A stretch of DNA of 64,000 bases, taken from the NCBI GenBank assembly GCA_963676095.1, contig OY781040.1:2728001-2792000 (forward strand), written 5' to 3'. This stretch comes from G963676095 sp963676095 (GTDB taxonomy: Bacteria > Bacteroidota > Bacteroidia > Bacteroidales > Prolixibacteraceae). The position numbers and the translations under genes were made by a program. Below the pieces are notes generated by a model, which saw nothing but the letters and a program-made list of their open reading frames with translations, was not told the DNA's origin and ran no database searches. This document shows positions 1 through 8,184 of the stretch, piece after piece (position 1 is the first letter of the stretch; each line of letters opens with the position of its first letter).

Positions 1-1232
1 AATACTTCGTCCGGATTTCGCGGGTAAAAAAAGAAATTCACGTTCCTTTGTTCCAGACGTCCATCCTTTTTCAATATTTCTCCATGTTTCAGCGTGATCC
101 GGGTACCAGGGGTTCCTTTCACCCTAAGCCTGCAAAAGCCAGCCATATTTTTCGGAAAGGTGTAAACATACAACTGATCGTTAAACTTTTCCATTCCCGA
201 AGCCGGGAATTCTCCGGCAACCTGAATCCCTGGCATCTGTTGTGCAACTAACTCCGATGAAGGAGAAGAGACTTCCTGAGCCTGTCCCCATTTCGAGTCA
301 TCAAACGAAGGCATTTTCCAGCCTTTTTCTTCCAGTCTTAAATCGACATGGTCGCCGCTATAGATGTCATTGTACGTATAAGCCCCTGTCGATGTTTTCC
401 ATGTACTGTCGGAAAGTACCACGTCTTCTGTACCGTCTGAATAACGAATATGAAACCCGGCTAAAAAACGCGGGCGGTCCCTCCATGCAGCCTTGTGAAA
501 ATCCCAGGTTGCCGGACCTTGTGCATTATACCAACCATTTCCTAAAACGACGGATATTGTATTTTTCCCTTGCGACAGCAGACTTGTAATGTCGTGCACG
601 TTATATAAAATCCGTTTACTGAAATCTGTATATCCCGGGTCGAGATAATCTTTTCCTATGCGTTTCCCGTTGATGTACATTTCGTAGTAACCAGTAGCCG
701 AGATATAAAGTCTGGCATAAAGAATTTCCTTATCCTGAACTTCGATATTCTTCCTAAAAAGCGGAGCCGGCTCATATTCCTTATCATGGTTATCAGTAAT
801 CCACCTGGCCTGCCAGTCCTTTTCTGAAAACATGGCTGTTTCAAATGAAGCCAATTCCGAAGTACAGCATTTATTCCTGTGTCTGTCCCATACCGTTACA
901 TTCCACCAGTAACGGGTCAGTGGTTTCAGTGTATCGGGAACAGTAACCATTGAGAGCAATGATCCCGCTGAAGTACTTTCTTTTTCTATTAGGATTTTGG
1001 GCCCTTTTCGCTCCGGGTTTTTCCAGATATTTACTTCTGTCTTTGACACAGAGAAGTCCGGGTCCTGACCCTCGAAACGCCAGGTAAGGCGTGGAGCGGA
1101 GGTTCCTATGTTTATCGGGTTTTCAAGGTATTCGGTACGCAGACCAACGGGTTGTACCTTTTCGTTTTTAGGGGTACAGCCTGCCAGTCCGAAGAATGCG
1201 ATGATACTTATAACAACAGTTGTTCGGTTCAT
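1..1232 (-). CDS. GH78 alpha-L-rhamnosidase, lipoprotein (3' end outside window)
   Basis: The leftward reading frame is open from ATG at 1232 to the window edge (about 410 codons), so only the N-terminal part is visible. It starts with a lipoprotein signal (MNRTTVVISI, lipobox LAGC), so the enzyme is probably anchored to a membrane. A fibronectin-like domain follows (to about residue 115; WRFEG, TRYWWNVTVWDR). Next comes the N-terminal carbohydrate-binding/beta-sandwich segment typical of bacterial rhamnosidases, with SATGYYEMYINGKRIG, LDPGYTDFSKR and VLGNGWYN. Family GH78 removes terminal alpha-L-rhamnose from plant glycans. The catalytic (alpha/alpha)6 barrel lies beyond the edge, so active-site residues cannot be checked. 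It is the last visible gene of the leftward glycan-degradation operon, 40 bp after the GH51 gene. Confidence 0.88.
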   Translation of the reverse strand, partial: MNRTTVVISIIAFFGLAGCTPKNEKVQPVGLRTEYLENPINIGTSAPRLTWRFEGQDPDFSVSKTEVNIWKNPERKGPKILIEKESTSAGSLLSMVTVPDTLKPLTRYWWNVTVWDRHRNKCCTSELASFETAMFSEKDWQARWITDNHDKEYEPAPLFRKNIEVQDKEILYARLYISATGYYEMYINGKRIGKDYLDPGYTDFSKRILYNVHDITSLLSQGKNTISVVLGNGWYNAQGPATWDFHKAAWRDRPRFLAGFHIRYSDGTEDVVLSDSTWKTSTGAYTYNDIYSGDHVDLRLEEKGWKMPSFDDSKWGQAQEVSSPSSELVAQQMPGIQVAGEFPASGMEKFNDQLYVYTFPKNMAGFCRLRVKGTPGTRITLKHGEILKKDGRLEQRNVNFFFYPRNPDEV

Positions 1233-1272
1233 AGTTCTGTTTTAGTGGTCTGTTAGCTCAACTGGTATCATG

Positions 1273-3264
1273 TCACTTTATATGTATCCTTAGTACTGTA
1301 ACAGAAATCGGAGGGAACGTGTAGTTAAAATGCGAACCGGCTTCAAGTTCTTTTGAAAACGGGACTACATTATTCGGTTGGTTTATTGAGTTCCCATCCA
1401 GCATGTCTGACGAAGTCAAAACGATAGCCGTTCCTTTCGTCTTGAAATTCTTTGGAAGTCCTTTCAATAAAATCTCCGTACCTAAAGGAGATTGTGACGT
1501 ATTTACCACTTTTATAATTACATCGCCGTTATTGGTTACTTTTGATGGCGCAATAAACAATGATGCACCTTTGACGGTATAAGGTAAAACAACATCACCG
1601 GTGTTCTCTATAAACATTTTTTGCATGTAATAGGACGGTATCGCGAAACAGGATACACTGTTATTGTAGATCAGGTCAGGACAATAGTTGATGCTATTCA
1701 GATTGGCGCTGAGGGTAGCATAAGTAGTCGCCAACACAATATCTGAGTTACGTTCACAGCCAGTCAGGAATGCCGCTTCAGCAAGGGCATATCTTAAATT
1801 CCCCAGGTTGGTCTGGTTATCCTTGCAGCAATATTCCCCAACCACAATTTTTGGGCCTTTCCGGTCATAGTTGTCGTAATGGTTTGTCTGCTTCAAAAAA
1901 GAATCAAACGAGCAAAAGAAATGTTCGTCAATAAGATCTGCCTTTTGTCCATCCAGCCGGTCATTAATAATTACATTCATCGCGGGATAAGCCTTTTTTA
2001 TCGCATCATAAAAAAATGCATACCGTTCATTGTACCCGTATCCATCGGTATCGCCTTTCCCATTCTCATTGCCGACTTCAATATACTTCAGTTTATAAGG
2101 TTCAGGGTGCCCGTTTTCTGCCCGTCTTTTTCCCCAGTAAGTCGTTTTGGCGTCCCCGTTTGCATATTCAATTAAATCCAGAACATCCTGTACAAAAGGC
2201 TGTATTTTATCAACAGGAACACCCACATAGCCATCATCTATCGACACCGACGTACAATAAATCGGTTCAGCACCCCAGTCTTCACACATCTGAAATAGCT
2301 CGTCCAAGCCGAATTGCTGACTATTGCGGTAATGCCAGTGCTGGATGACTTTTCCAGGCCTTTTTTCCACCGGTCCAATCGTTCCCTTCCAGTTCCATCC
2401 ACACTCCACGCTACACGATTCCACATCGCAACCACCGGGAAAGCGGATCAATTTTGGTTGTAAGGCAGCCTGTATCTCAGCCATATCTATTCGCAACCCA
2501 TTCGGACGGTTTTTATAGGCAGGGGGCATCAGACTAACCATATCCAGATAGATCACTCCCCCGCCTGAACCGTAAATAACAAACCGGTTATTCCCTGAAA
2601 CCCCGGATATGCCACTGGTGGTTAGTTCACAGGTATATTGTTTCCATTCCGTTGTAATCGTGATCGGGTCGGAAGCAGCATATACCACTCCATCGTTACT
2701 TTCCAGTTTCACGGTAAGCGTTCCGTTAAAACCTTTTCCCATTTTTTCGAGAACAGGGTCTTTTCGTGCGAAAAACGAGGCTTTATAGGCCGTATTATTA
2801 TCCAGCCGGATTCCCCAGTAACCGGAATTTACCAGACCTGTTTCGGGGTCACCGTTCCAGCCAACGCCCCAGCGGAGACAATGATGCTGGCTGTTGTTTA
2901 ACTGTTCCGTTTCAAGTTCCGTCTGGGTGTTCATTGCACGGGACAAATATCCCTTGTTGACCAGCACAGAAGACCCCGGTTCAACCAGCGACCAGCCTTC
3001 AACCGGGTTATTGTCTTCAAAAGAGCCGTTACGGATGAGCTGGGCATAGAACCCTCCATCAATGCCATGGCTGATTTCTTCAAACAACATTCCATTGTAT
3101 AGTATCGGACTGATAGCATGTCCCGGTCTGGAAACGTCGATGGTTATTGTCTGGGCATTCCCGGTTAAATTAACTAACCCGATAAATAAAAGAATTAATA
3201 ATATAAAAATGGATTGTCGAAAAAAATTGACTTTTCCCACGGTTTTGATAGGTTTTTTATTCAT
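1273..3264 (-). CDS. GH51 alpha-L-arabinofuranosidase with carbohydrate-binding insert
   Basis: Predicted secreted enzyme of 663 residues that releases alpha-L-arabinofuranose from pectic or xylan side chains. A hydrophobic export signal covers residues 17-37. The GH51 N-terminal hallmark LYNGMLFEEISHGIDGG is at 55-71. A CBM4/9-like beta-sandwich is inserted at about 85-245. The catalytic barrel carries RFPGGCDVES (274-283), the acid/base Glu400 in EVGNENGKG and the nucleophile Glu477 in VVGEYCC. The C-terminal beta domain ends in the usual SVTVLRIHIK pattern. Length fits GH51 enzymes carrying a CBM insert. It sits between GH78 and a six-hairpin glycosidase in the same leftward operon. A truncated relative of its N terminus is found at 14140-14328. 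Confidence 0.93.
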   Translation of the reverse strand: MNKKPIKTVGKVNFFRQSIFILLILLFIGLVNLTGNAQTITIDVSRPGHAISPILYNGMLFEEISHGIDGGFYAQLIRNGSFEDNNPVEGWSLVEPGSSVLVNKGYLSRAMNTQTELETEQLNNSQHHCLRWGVGWNGDPETGLVNSGYWGIRLDNNTAYKASFFARKDPVLEKMGKGFNGTLTVKLESNDGVVYAASDPITITTEWKQYTCELTTSGISGVSGNNRFVIYGSGGGVIYLDMVSLMPPAYKNRPNGLRIDMAEIQAALQPKLIRFPGGCDVESCSVECGWNWKGTIGPVEKRPGKVIQHWHYRNSQQFGLDELFQMCEDWGAEPIYCTSVSIDDGYVGVPVDKIQPFVQDVLDLIEYANGDAKTTYWGKRRAENGHPEPYKLKYIEVGNENGKGDTDGYGYNERYAFFYDAIKKAYPAMNVIINDRLDGQKADLIDEHFFCSFDSFLKQTNHYDNYDRKGPKIVVGEYCCKDNQTNLGNLRYALAEAAFLTGCERNSDIVLATTYATLSANLNSINYCPDLIYNNSVSCFAIPSYYMQKMFIENTGDVVLPYTVKGASLFIAPSKVTNNGDVIIKVVNTSQSPLGTEILLKGLPKNFKTKGTAIVLTSSDMLDGNSINQPNNVVPFSKELEAGSHFNYTFPPISVTVLRIHIK

Positions 3265-3306
3265 GATATATTAGATTTTGTCAGTTTGATTCTTATGTTT
3301 GTTTTA

Positions 3307-5088
3307 TTATCTGTTTTTCATTTCGATTATTACAGACGAGACTACTGCCGGCATACCCATTCCTAAAAGCGGGCCTACAGAAGCATTGTAACGGTCGTTC
3401 ACCGGTTTCATCCCGTCAATACGTTCATAGGGGAAATTGGCATTGGAACCGGCAATATCGGAATAAATATTTCCGGTCCATTCCCTTGCCAAATCCGGAT
3501 GTTTTCGCCATAGGGTTACGGCAATTCCCAAACTCATATAATACCAGTATCCGCCGTCCTGATAGGCATTGTAGCCATATGCCGGATTCTCCCAATGGTC
3601 TCCGTCATTCATATCGGGCCAGACATGCCTTCCCGGAGAAACATCATCTGCCTTTCGGGCCATCCGCACTGCACCCCGAGAAGGTGGCGACATGTGGAAA
3701 AGATCAGCTGCGCCGTCGGTAGCTTTGTCTGCCATATACCGGCTGGCAAACCAATCGGAAGCCTGATCAGACTGTTCGTCAGTCAGGATACCCGACCAAA
3801 CCGCATAACCCGTGATGTCGGGCGAAGCTAATGCCGGCGAAAGATTTCCTGCTCCCCAGGGAAGATATCCTGACGGATTGAACCGGGCACGTATTGCTTC
3901 CTGCATTTTTCCGGCAATCGTTTCCCAGCATTTTACAGAATCAGGATCGCCGGAGTGTTCATACATATCAGCCAGGGCACGAGCTGCGTTGCAGGCCAGC
4001 ACAGAGGTTCCCAAATCGTCGCCACCAAACCCGTATGAGTCGTGGAACCCCCACATGACACATGCACCATTTGTCTCCTTAATGCCATTTGCCCCGATAT
4101 GCCCCGGAGTACTCCACTGAGTGACAAGTCCGGTTGCAGGATTTCGGGGAACACTGTTCCAGGCATCAATGAAATTTTGCGATTTCCCTTTAAACCATGC
4201 TTCCCATTCAGAATTCCAGCATGACTTAAACCCATAATGCCAGCCTAGAATCACGAAACACATTGCTTCATCCATGGAGGGGCGATGGAAATGGGCAGGG
4301 TTATCACCATAAAATTCCCCGGGCCCCCAGCAAAATTGCCCGTCAGGATAAACATGGTCGGGTATAGCCCCCCGAGGGTAAGTAAACGGACCTACTTTCT
4401 TATTTACCCTGAGCTGTTTAAGCGCCAGAAAATCAACAGCAGACCGAACTTCTTCAGCCGTTACAAAATCACGGCCTGCACCTTCTAACTGATAAAGAAA
4501 ATCGCGTGCAAAAAGACCTGCTTCCCGGTAGAACGGGCCCGGAGTATAAATAAAGGTGCCTGCAGGCATTGCCTTGTCTGTCACTTCTGTTTTTGATTCG
4601 TTCAGGATGGTGTCAGTCCGTGCCTGAAGTGCACGGTAAAAAATCGTGTCAACAGGGATACACCTCTCTGTTTCGCCATCGTTATAAGCACGGTAACGGC
4701 AGGAATGGACAGTAAAAGGTTCGGAAGAAAGCGATAAGGCATAGAAAAGAGAAACGGACTTGATTTCATTCCGGCAATTTATGGTAACCTGCTGGCGCGC
4801 ACCTGGAGAAAGGCGAACAATCGCAGGCGAAACAGATACATTGGAGTTCAATATAAATTTCAGCATTAAATACGAATCGCCCTGGTTTATCACATCGAAA
4901 CAATAGCCATTCCGGACAGTCTTAAAAGTCTCAGGCTTGTTTGTTCCGGATATGAAGAAGAGTTGACTGACTGTTGGTGTTTTTGCCCAGTGAGACTTTT
5001 TTTGTATCCCTTCCTGCTTAAAGGTATCGGCGAACCTGCTACCCGACAAGAGTGTCAGTAATAAATATGCCAGTATAAGTCTTTTCAT
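3307..5088 (-). CDS. Secreted six-hairpin glycosidase-like protein, family unassigned
   Basis: Protein of 593 residues with an N-terminal signal peptide (MKRLILAYLLLTLLSGS). Residues about 30-150 look like a beta-rich leader domain. The rest is rich in Trp, Gly and aromatic residues in the style of (alpha/alpha)6-barrel glycosidases, e.g. FYREAGLFARDFLYQLEG, GPFTYPRGAIPDHVYPDG, WGPGEFYGDN and HVWPDMNDGDHWENPAYG. Acidic residues in such motifs are plausible catalysts, but I cannot assign a CAZy family or substrate. It lies between the GH51 and GH2-like genes in the same leftward operon, so a role in releasing or trimming a pectin-type oligosaccharide is inferred from context only. Confidence 0.6.
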   Translation of the reverse strand: MKRLILAYLLLTLLSGSRFADTFKQEGIQKKSHWAKTPTVSQLFFISGTNKPETFKTVRNGYCFDVINQGDSYLMLKFILNSNVSVSPAIVRLSPGARQQVTINCRNEIKSVSLFYALSLSSEPFTVHSCRYRAYNDGETERCIPVDTIFYRALQARTDTILNESKTEVTDKAMPAGTFIYTPGPFYREAGLFARDFLYQLEGAGRDFVTAEEVRSAVDFLALKQLRVNKKVGPFTYPRGAIPDHVYPDGQFCWGPGEFYGDNPAHFHRPSMDEAMCFVILGWHYGFKSCWNSEWEAWFKGKSQNFIDAWNSVPRNPATGLVTQWSTPGHIGANGIKETNGACVMWGFHDSYGFGGDDLGTSVLACNAARALADMYEHSGDPDSVKCWETIAGKMQEAIRARFNPSGYLPWGAGNLSPALASPDITGYAVWSGILTDEQSDQASDWFASRYMADKATDGAADLFHMSPPSRGAVRMARKADDVSPGRHVWPDMNDGDHWENPAYGYNAYQDGGYWYYMSLGIAVTLWRKHPDLAREWTGNIYSDIAGSNANFPYERIDGMKPVNDRYNASVGPLLGMGMPAVVSSVIIEMKNR

Positions 5089-5118
5089 CCGTTTATGTTT
5101 TTTATTGTTTAGACTGTG

Positions 5119-8100
5119 TCAATGATAAATTTCAGCAAGCCGAAGATTGAAATCTGCAGGTAATTCAGCCAACGGGCTATTCAATTCGCATGAAGCATAG
5201 TTAAGAATATTGCCAAACAACCTGTCGGCGGCCGGATCTTTTCCCAGGTTCCCGACGATATTCAGCATATTCACAATAAATTTTCCCGCCTCAAGATTCC
5301 ACACTCCCAGCTGTATTCCGGAACAATAAGTATGACTAATCCGCGCCGCACCACAAACCGTCTCTGCAGGATAGGTCAGTGGTATATTTTTTTCGACAAA
5401 TGTATGCGGCCCTTGATCAGGGATAGTCGTATGTCCGGATATGGCATTTTTTGAAATGATGTTACGAAAATAGCGATAGTCCATCATGCCCCCCGAAGGT
5501 AACCCTTCAAAAAACGGATGCTCTTTCACCCACCGGTCTGCCCGGTAATATCCCGCCACGTCATCCATTTGGGCAACGATTCCTTTTTTATCCAATGGCA
5601 GCCAGTAAGTTGAATTATTCCCTTTCTTCAAAGAGGAAGGTTCAAGAAAAAGAACAGTACTTCCCCTGGCCATCTGACAGGCAACATGAATCATTGTTAT
5701 GCTATCCGGAACTTGCCCGGAAATAACGATCACCTGCCTCTGGGTTTGCTTTTCGGTAGAAGGAAGTACTTTACAGTTGTGTTCCGTTAACCAGTTTCTG
5801 ACTATGGAATCATTTCCTAACAAAACAACCTCCCGTGGCAATTCGGGGAGGGTGTTCCGTGCTGTAACATAAAATTCAGTGCTGCCAGCATCGGCATAAC
5901 CGCCCTGATCTATTTTTGCACATACTTTATATTTCCCTTCCGGACCGTTAATTAAGATTTCCTCATCCAGTAAATCCAAAGCAAAAGGATCTGCCTGGTT
6001 TTCCCTGATTTTTATGGATAATTTTCTCTCCGCGATTATATTCAGACGAGAATCTATTACTTTAATGGTAGCCGGATAATTCCCTGGCGGTAAATCATCA
6101 AGGTTTGATAAAGACACTTTTAACTGTATCCTATCCCCGCCATAGATACTTTGAGGTTCCGTTCTTAAGCACCATCTCAAAGAACTGTTTGCCAGCAAAA
6201 CAGAATTTATCAATTCAGGTTTCAGTTTTCTGAAATTAGTGGCAACACTTTCTCCGGCACAAAAGTCGGCGACACTATTTGTCGGACAATATCCGACAAT
6301 ATGTGGATTTGCCCGGATTGCTGTTTCGGCAATCTCACGCAGGGTTGCTGCTGTTTTATAGGCATCTCTTATGTAATCTTCCGGGCAGGCCCAAATCCCT
6401 TTAAGTCCAAATTTATCCCAATCATTCATGAAGTTTTCATACTGGCGCTTAAAGTATTGAGCATCATCCGAATCTTCTTTTCCTCTTTTTTGGTATTCAC
6501 CTAAATCTGAGGGCAAATCAAGCGGGAAACACAAACCGGTTTCTGTTGGAAAAACTTTTTGGCTACCGGTCTGGTCCTTTCCTGAAAGCTCGTCTAAAAC
6601 ACCAGAATTATATGGCATCCAAACGTAAGGGTGCCAGTCCTTTAAATCATGATCATATATATCCCAACGAGAAGACCCGGAATTGCTCATGCTGCCTACG
6701 TTAGTCATATTATCGAAACGTCCGCTGTTTAATACAAATATCCGGAGGGGATCAAGGGTACGTAATTGAGGCAAAAGATGAACGGCCTGGTTCAGTATCG
6801 CTTCATTTCTTGTTTCATTCAGCATCCCCCACATCACAATACAAGGATGATTTCTGTCCCGTTTGACAACACTGACAATCGAGTTTCTAAAACGATTGAC
6901 CATTTTTGTTTCACTGTCGTCCTGCTTTACATTTTCATACTTACCGTACTCACCCATTTGCCACGAACCAAAATGCTCCTGTAAAACCATTATTCCCAGC
7001 TCATCATATATATCAAGTACGCTGTGATTTGGACAACCAAAAGGAATCCTGACGAAGTTAAAACCCAACGCTTTCATGTTGATTACATCTTTTCTGAGCA
7101 TATCCTCCCCTGGCGGAACATAGACACCGATCGGATAATGCGTACTAAAATTGGATCCTTTTAAAAAGATTCTTTTCCCGTTTAGTTGAAAGTAACCGTC
7201 CTTAAACCTGAAATCGCGAAATCCAAAACGGGTAACACATTCATCTGCTGAATTATCATATTCGATGGAAGCACTTATCCGGTACAGGGCCGGGTTTTCT
7301 ATACTCCAAAGTTTGTAGTCAGGAACCAATGCTTCATAGTTCAACGTATCCCTACCTCGTTCGATATTTTGCTTAAATCTTTTTATCAGAACAGGCAGCC
7401 CGGATCTGATTTCAGAAATATTGATCAACAAGGAAGATTTAATTTTCTTCGGATTTTGGTTTAAAACAGGTACCTGAATTTTTACATTTCCTGTTTTCCA
7501 ATCCGGCAACACATACAGGTTATTTATTTGTACTGCTGGTTCTTCATAAATTTCCACGTCACCAATTATACCTCCCGTATTGTATGAAGCATTGCCTCCA
7601 AACGGGTAATTCTTTGCACCCGAAGGAGTCTCTTTTAAGGCTATTCCGTCAATCGGCTCATAAGTCGGATTAAGAACACGGACGACAAGCAAATTCGGCC
7701 CTTCCTTTTTAAGATTTTTTGTAACATCGAACTCAAACGGAGTTTCGCTTCCTTCATGATTGCCGATATATTTCCCGTTTATCCAGATATCTCCCATGTA
7801 ATCTAGAGCCTGAAACTTTAAAATATAATGGCCATTTTTAATGGTTCTCCCGGGCGTATTGAATTTGCACCAATACCAGGCGAACCCGTGATAGTTGTGA
7901 AAGACATCCTGAATAATCCAGGGGATCGGAGTGGATTGCGCCTCTTTTTCAGGGGGAGATTCAAACCATTTTTTCTGAATACCAATATTCTGACTGTCAA
8001 CAGCAATCTTCCAGTTATTGTTGTTTAATAAAATCTTCCGTGAATAATCCAATTCTCTCTTACTTGTTCCACTAAGACCATCAGAAAAAGAGAACAGATT

Positions 8101-8139
8101 AACCAGAAAACAAAACAGAACAAACAATATTCCTTTCAT
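5119..8139 (-). CDS. GH2-like beta-glycosidase
   Basis: Secreted protein of 1006 residues (hydrophobic start MKGILFVLFCFLVNLFSF). It has the GH2 architecture. A jelly-roll sugar-binding domain covers about 35-200, with the motif ALDYMGDIWINGKYIGNHEG. An immunoglobulin-like domain covers about 205-310. A TIM barrel follows from about 315 with the opening GKRIFLKGSN and FNFVRIPFG. The acid/base is Glu442 in MWGMLNETRNE, and Glu533 in KVFPTETG is the likely nucleophile. A long C-terminal extension of about 350 residues contains a second beta-sandwich and an alpha/beta segment. Known GH2 activities include beta-galactosidase, beta-glucuronidase and beta-mannosidase, and the substrate cannot be decided here. 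The operon partners suggest a galactose- or uronate-containing pectic side chain. Confidence 0.82.
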   Translation of the reverse strand: MKGILFVLFCFLVNLFSFSDGLSGTSKRELDYSRKILLNNNNWKIAVDSQNIGIQKKWFESPPEKEAQSTPIPWIIQDVFHNYHGFAWYWCKFNTPGRTIKNGHYILKFQALDYMGDIWINGKYIGNHEGSETPFEFDVTKNLKKEGPNLLVVRVLNPTYEPIDGIALKETPSGAKNYPFGGNASYNTGGIIGDVEIYEEPAVQINNLYVLPDWKTGNVKIQVPVLNQNPKKIKSSLLINISEIRSGLPVLIKRFKQNIERGRDTLNYEALVPDYKLWSIENPALYRISASIEYDNSADECVTRFGFRDFRFKDGYFQLNGKRIFLKGSNFSTHYPIGVYVPPGEDMLRKDVINMKALGFNFVRIPFGCPNHSVLDIYDELGIMVLQEHFGSWQMGEYGKYENVKQDDSETKMVNRFRNSIVSVVKRDRNHPCIVMWGMLNETRNEAILNQAVHLLPQLRTLDPLRIFVLNSGRFDNMTNVGSMSNSGSSRWDIYDHDLKDWHPYVWMPYNSGVLDELSGKDQTGSQKVFPTETGLCFPLDLPSDLGEYQKRGKEDSDDAQYFKRQYENFMNDWDKFGLKGIWACPEDYIRDAYKTAATLREIAETAIRANPHIVGYCPTNSVADFCAGESVATNFRKLKPELINSVLLANSSLRWCLRTEPQSIYGGDRIQLKVSLSNLDDLPPGNYPATIKVIDSRLNIIAERKLSIKIRENQADPFALDLLDEEILINGPEGKYKVCAKIDQGGYADAGSTEFYVTARNTLPELPREVVLLGNDSIVRNWLTEHNCKVLPSTEKQTQRQVIVISGQVPDSITMIHVACQMARGSTVLFLEPSSLKKGNNSTYWLPLDKKGIVAQMDDVAGYYRADRWVKEHPFFEGLPSGGMMDYRYFRNIISKNAISGHTTIPDQGPHTFVEKNIPLTYPAETVCGAARISHTYCSGIQLGVWNLEAGKFIVNMLNIVGNLGKDPAADRLFGNILNYASCELNSPLAELPADFNLRLAEIYH

Positions 8140-8184
8140 AAGAATTGGCCTTTTTTTAATTTAATTGGGTTACAGGTAATGCAT

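Noticed and set aside
1240..1275. tRNA-like stretch (GGTCTGTTAGCTCAACTGG) before the GH78 gene
   Set aside because: It resembles a D-arm, but no acceptor stem, anticodon arm or T-arm can be drawn around it.
1879..2348. Rightward frames across the GH51 gene and similar antisense frames throughout
   Set aside because: They run opposite to well-supported genes and have no domain resemblance. They are shadows of strong coding bias.
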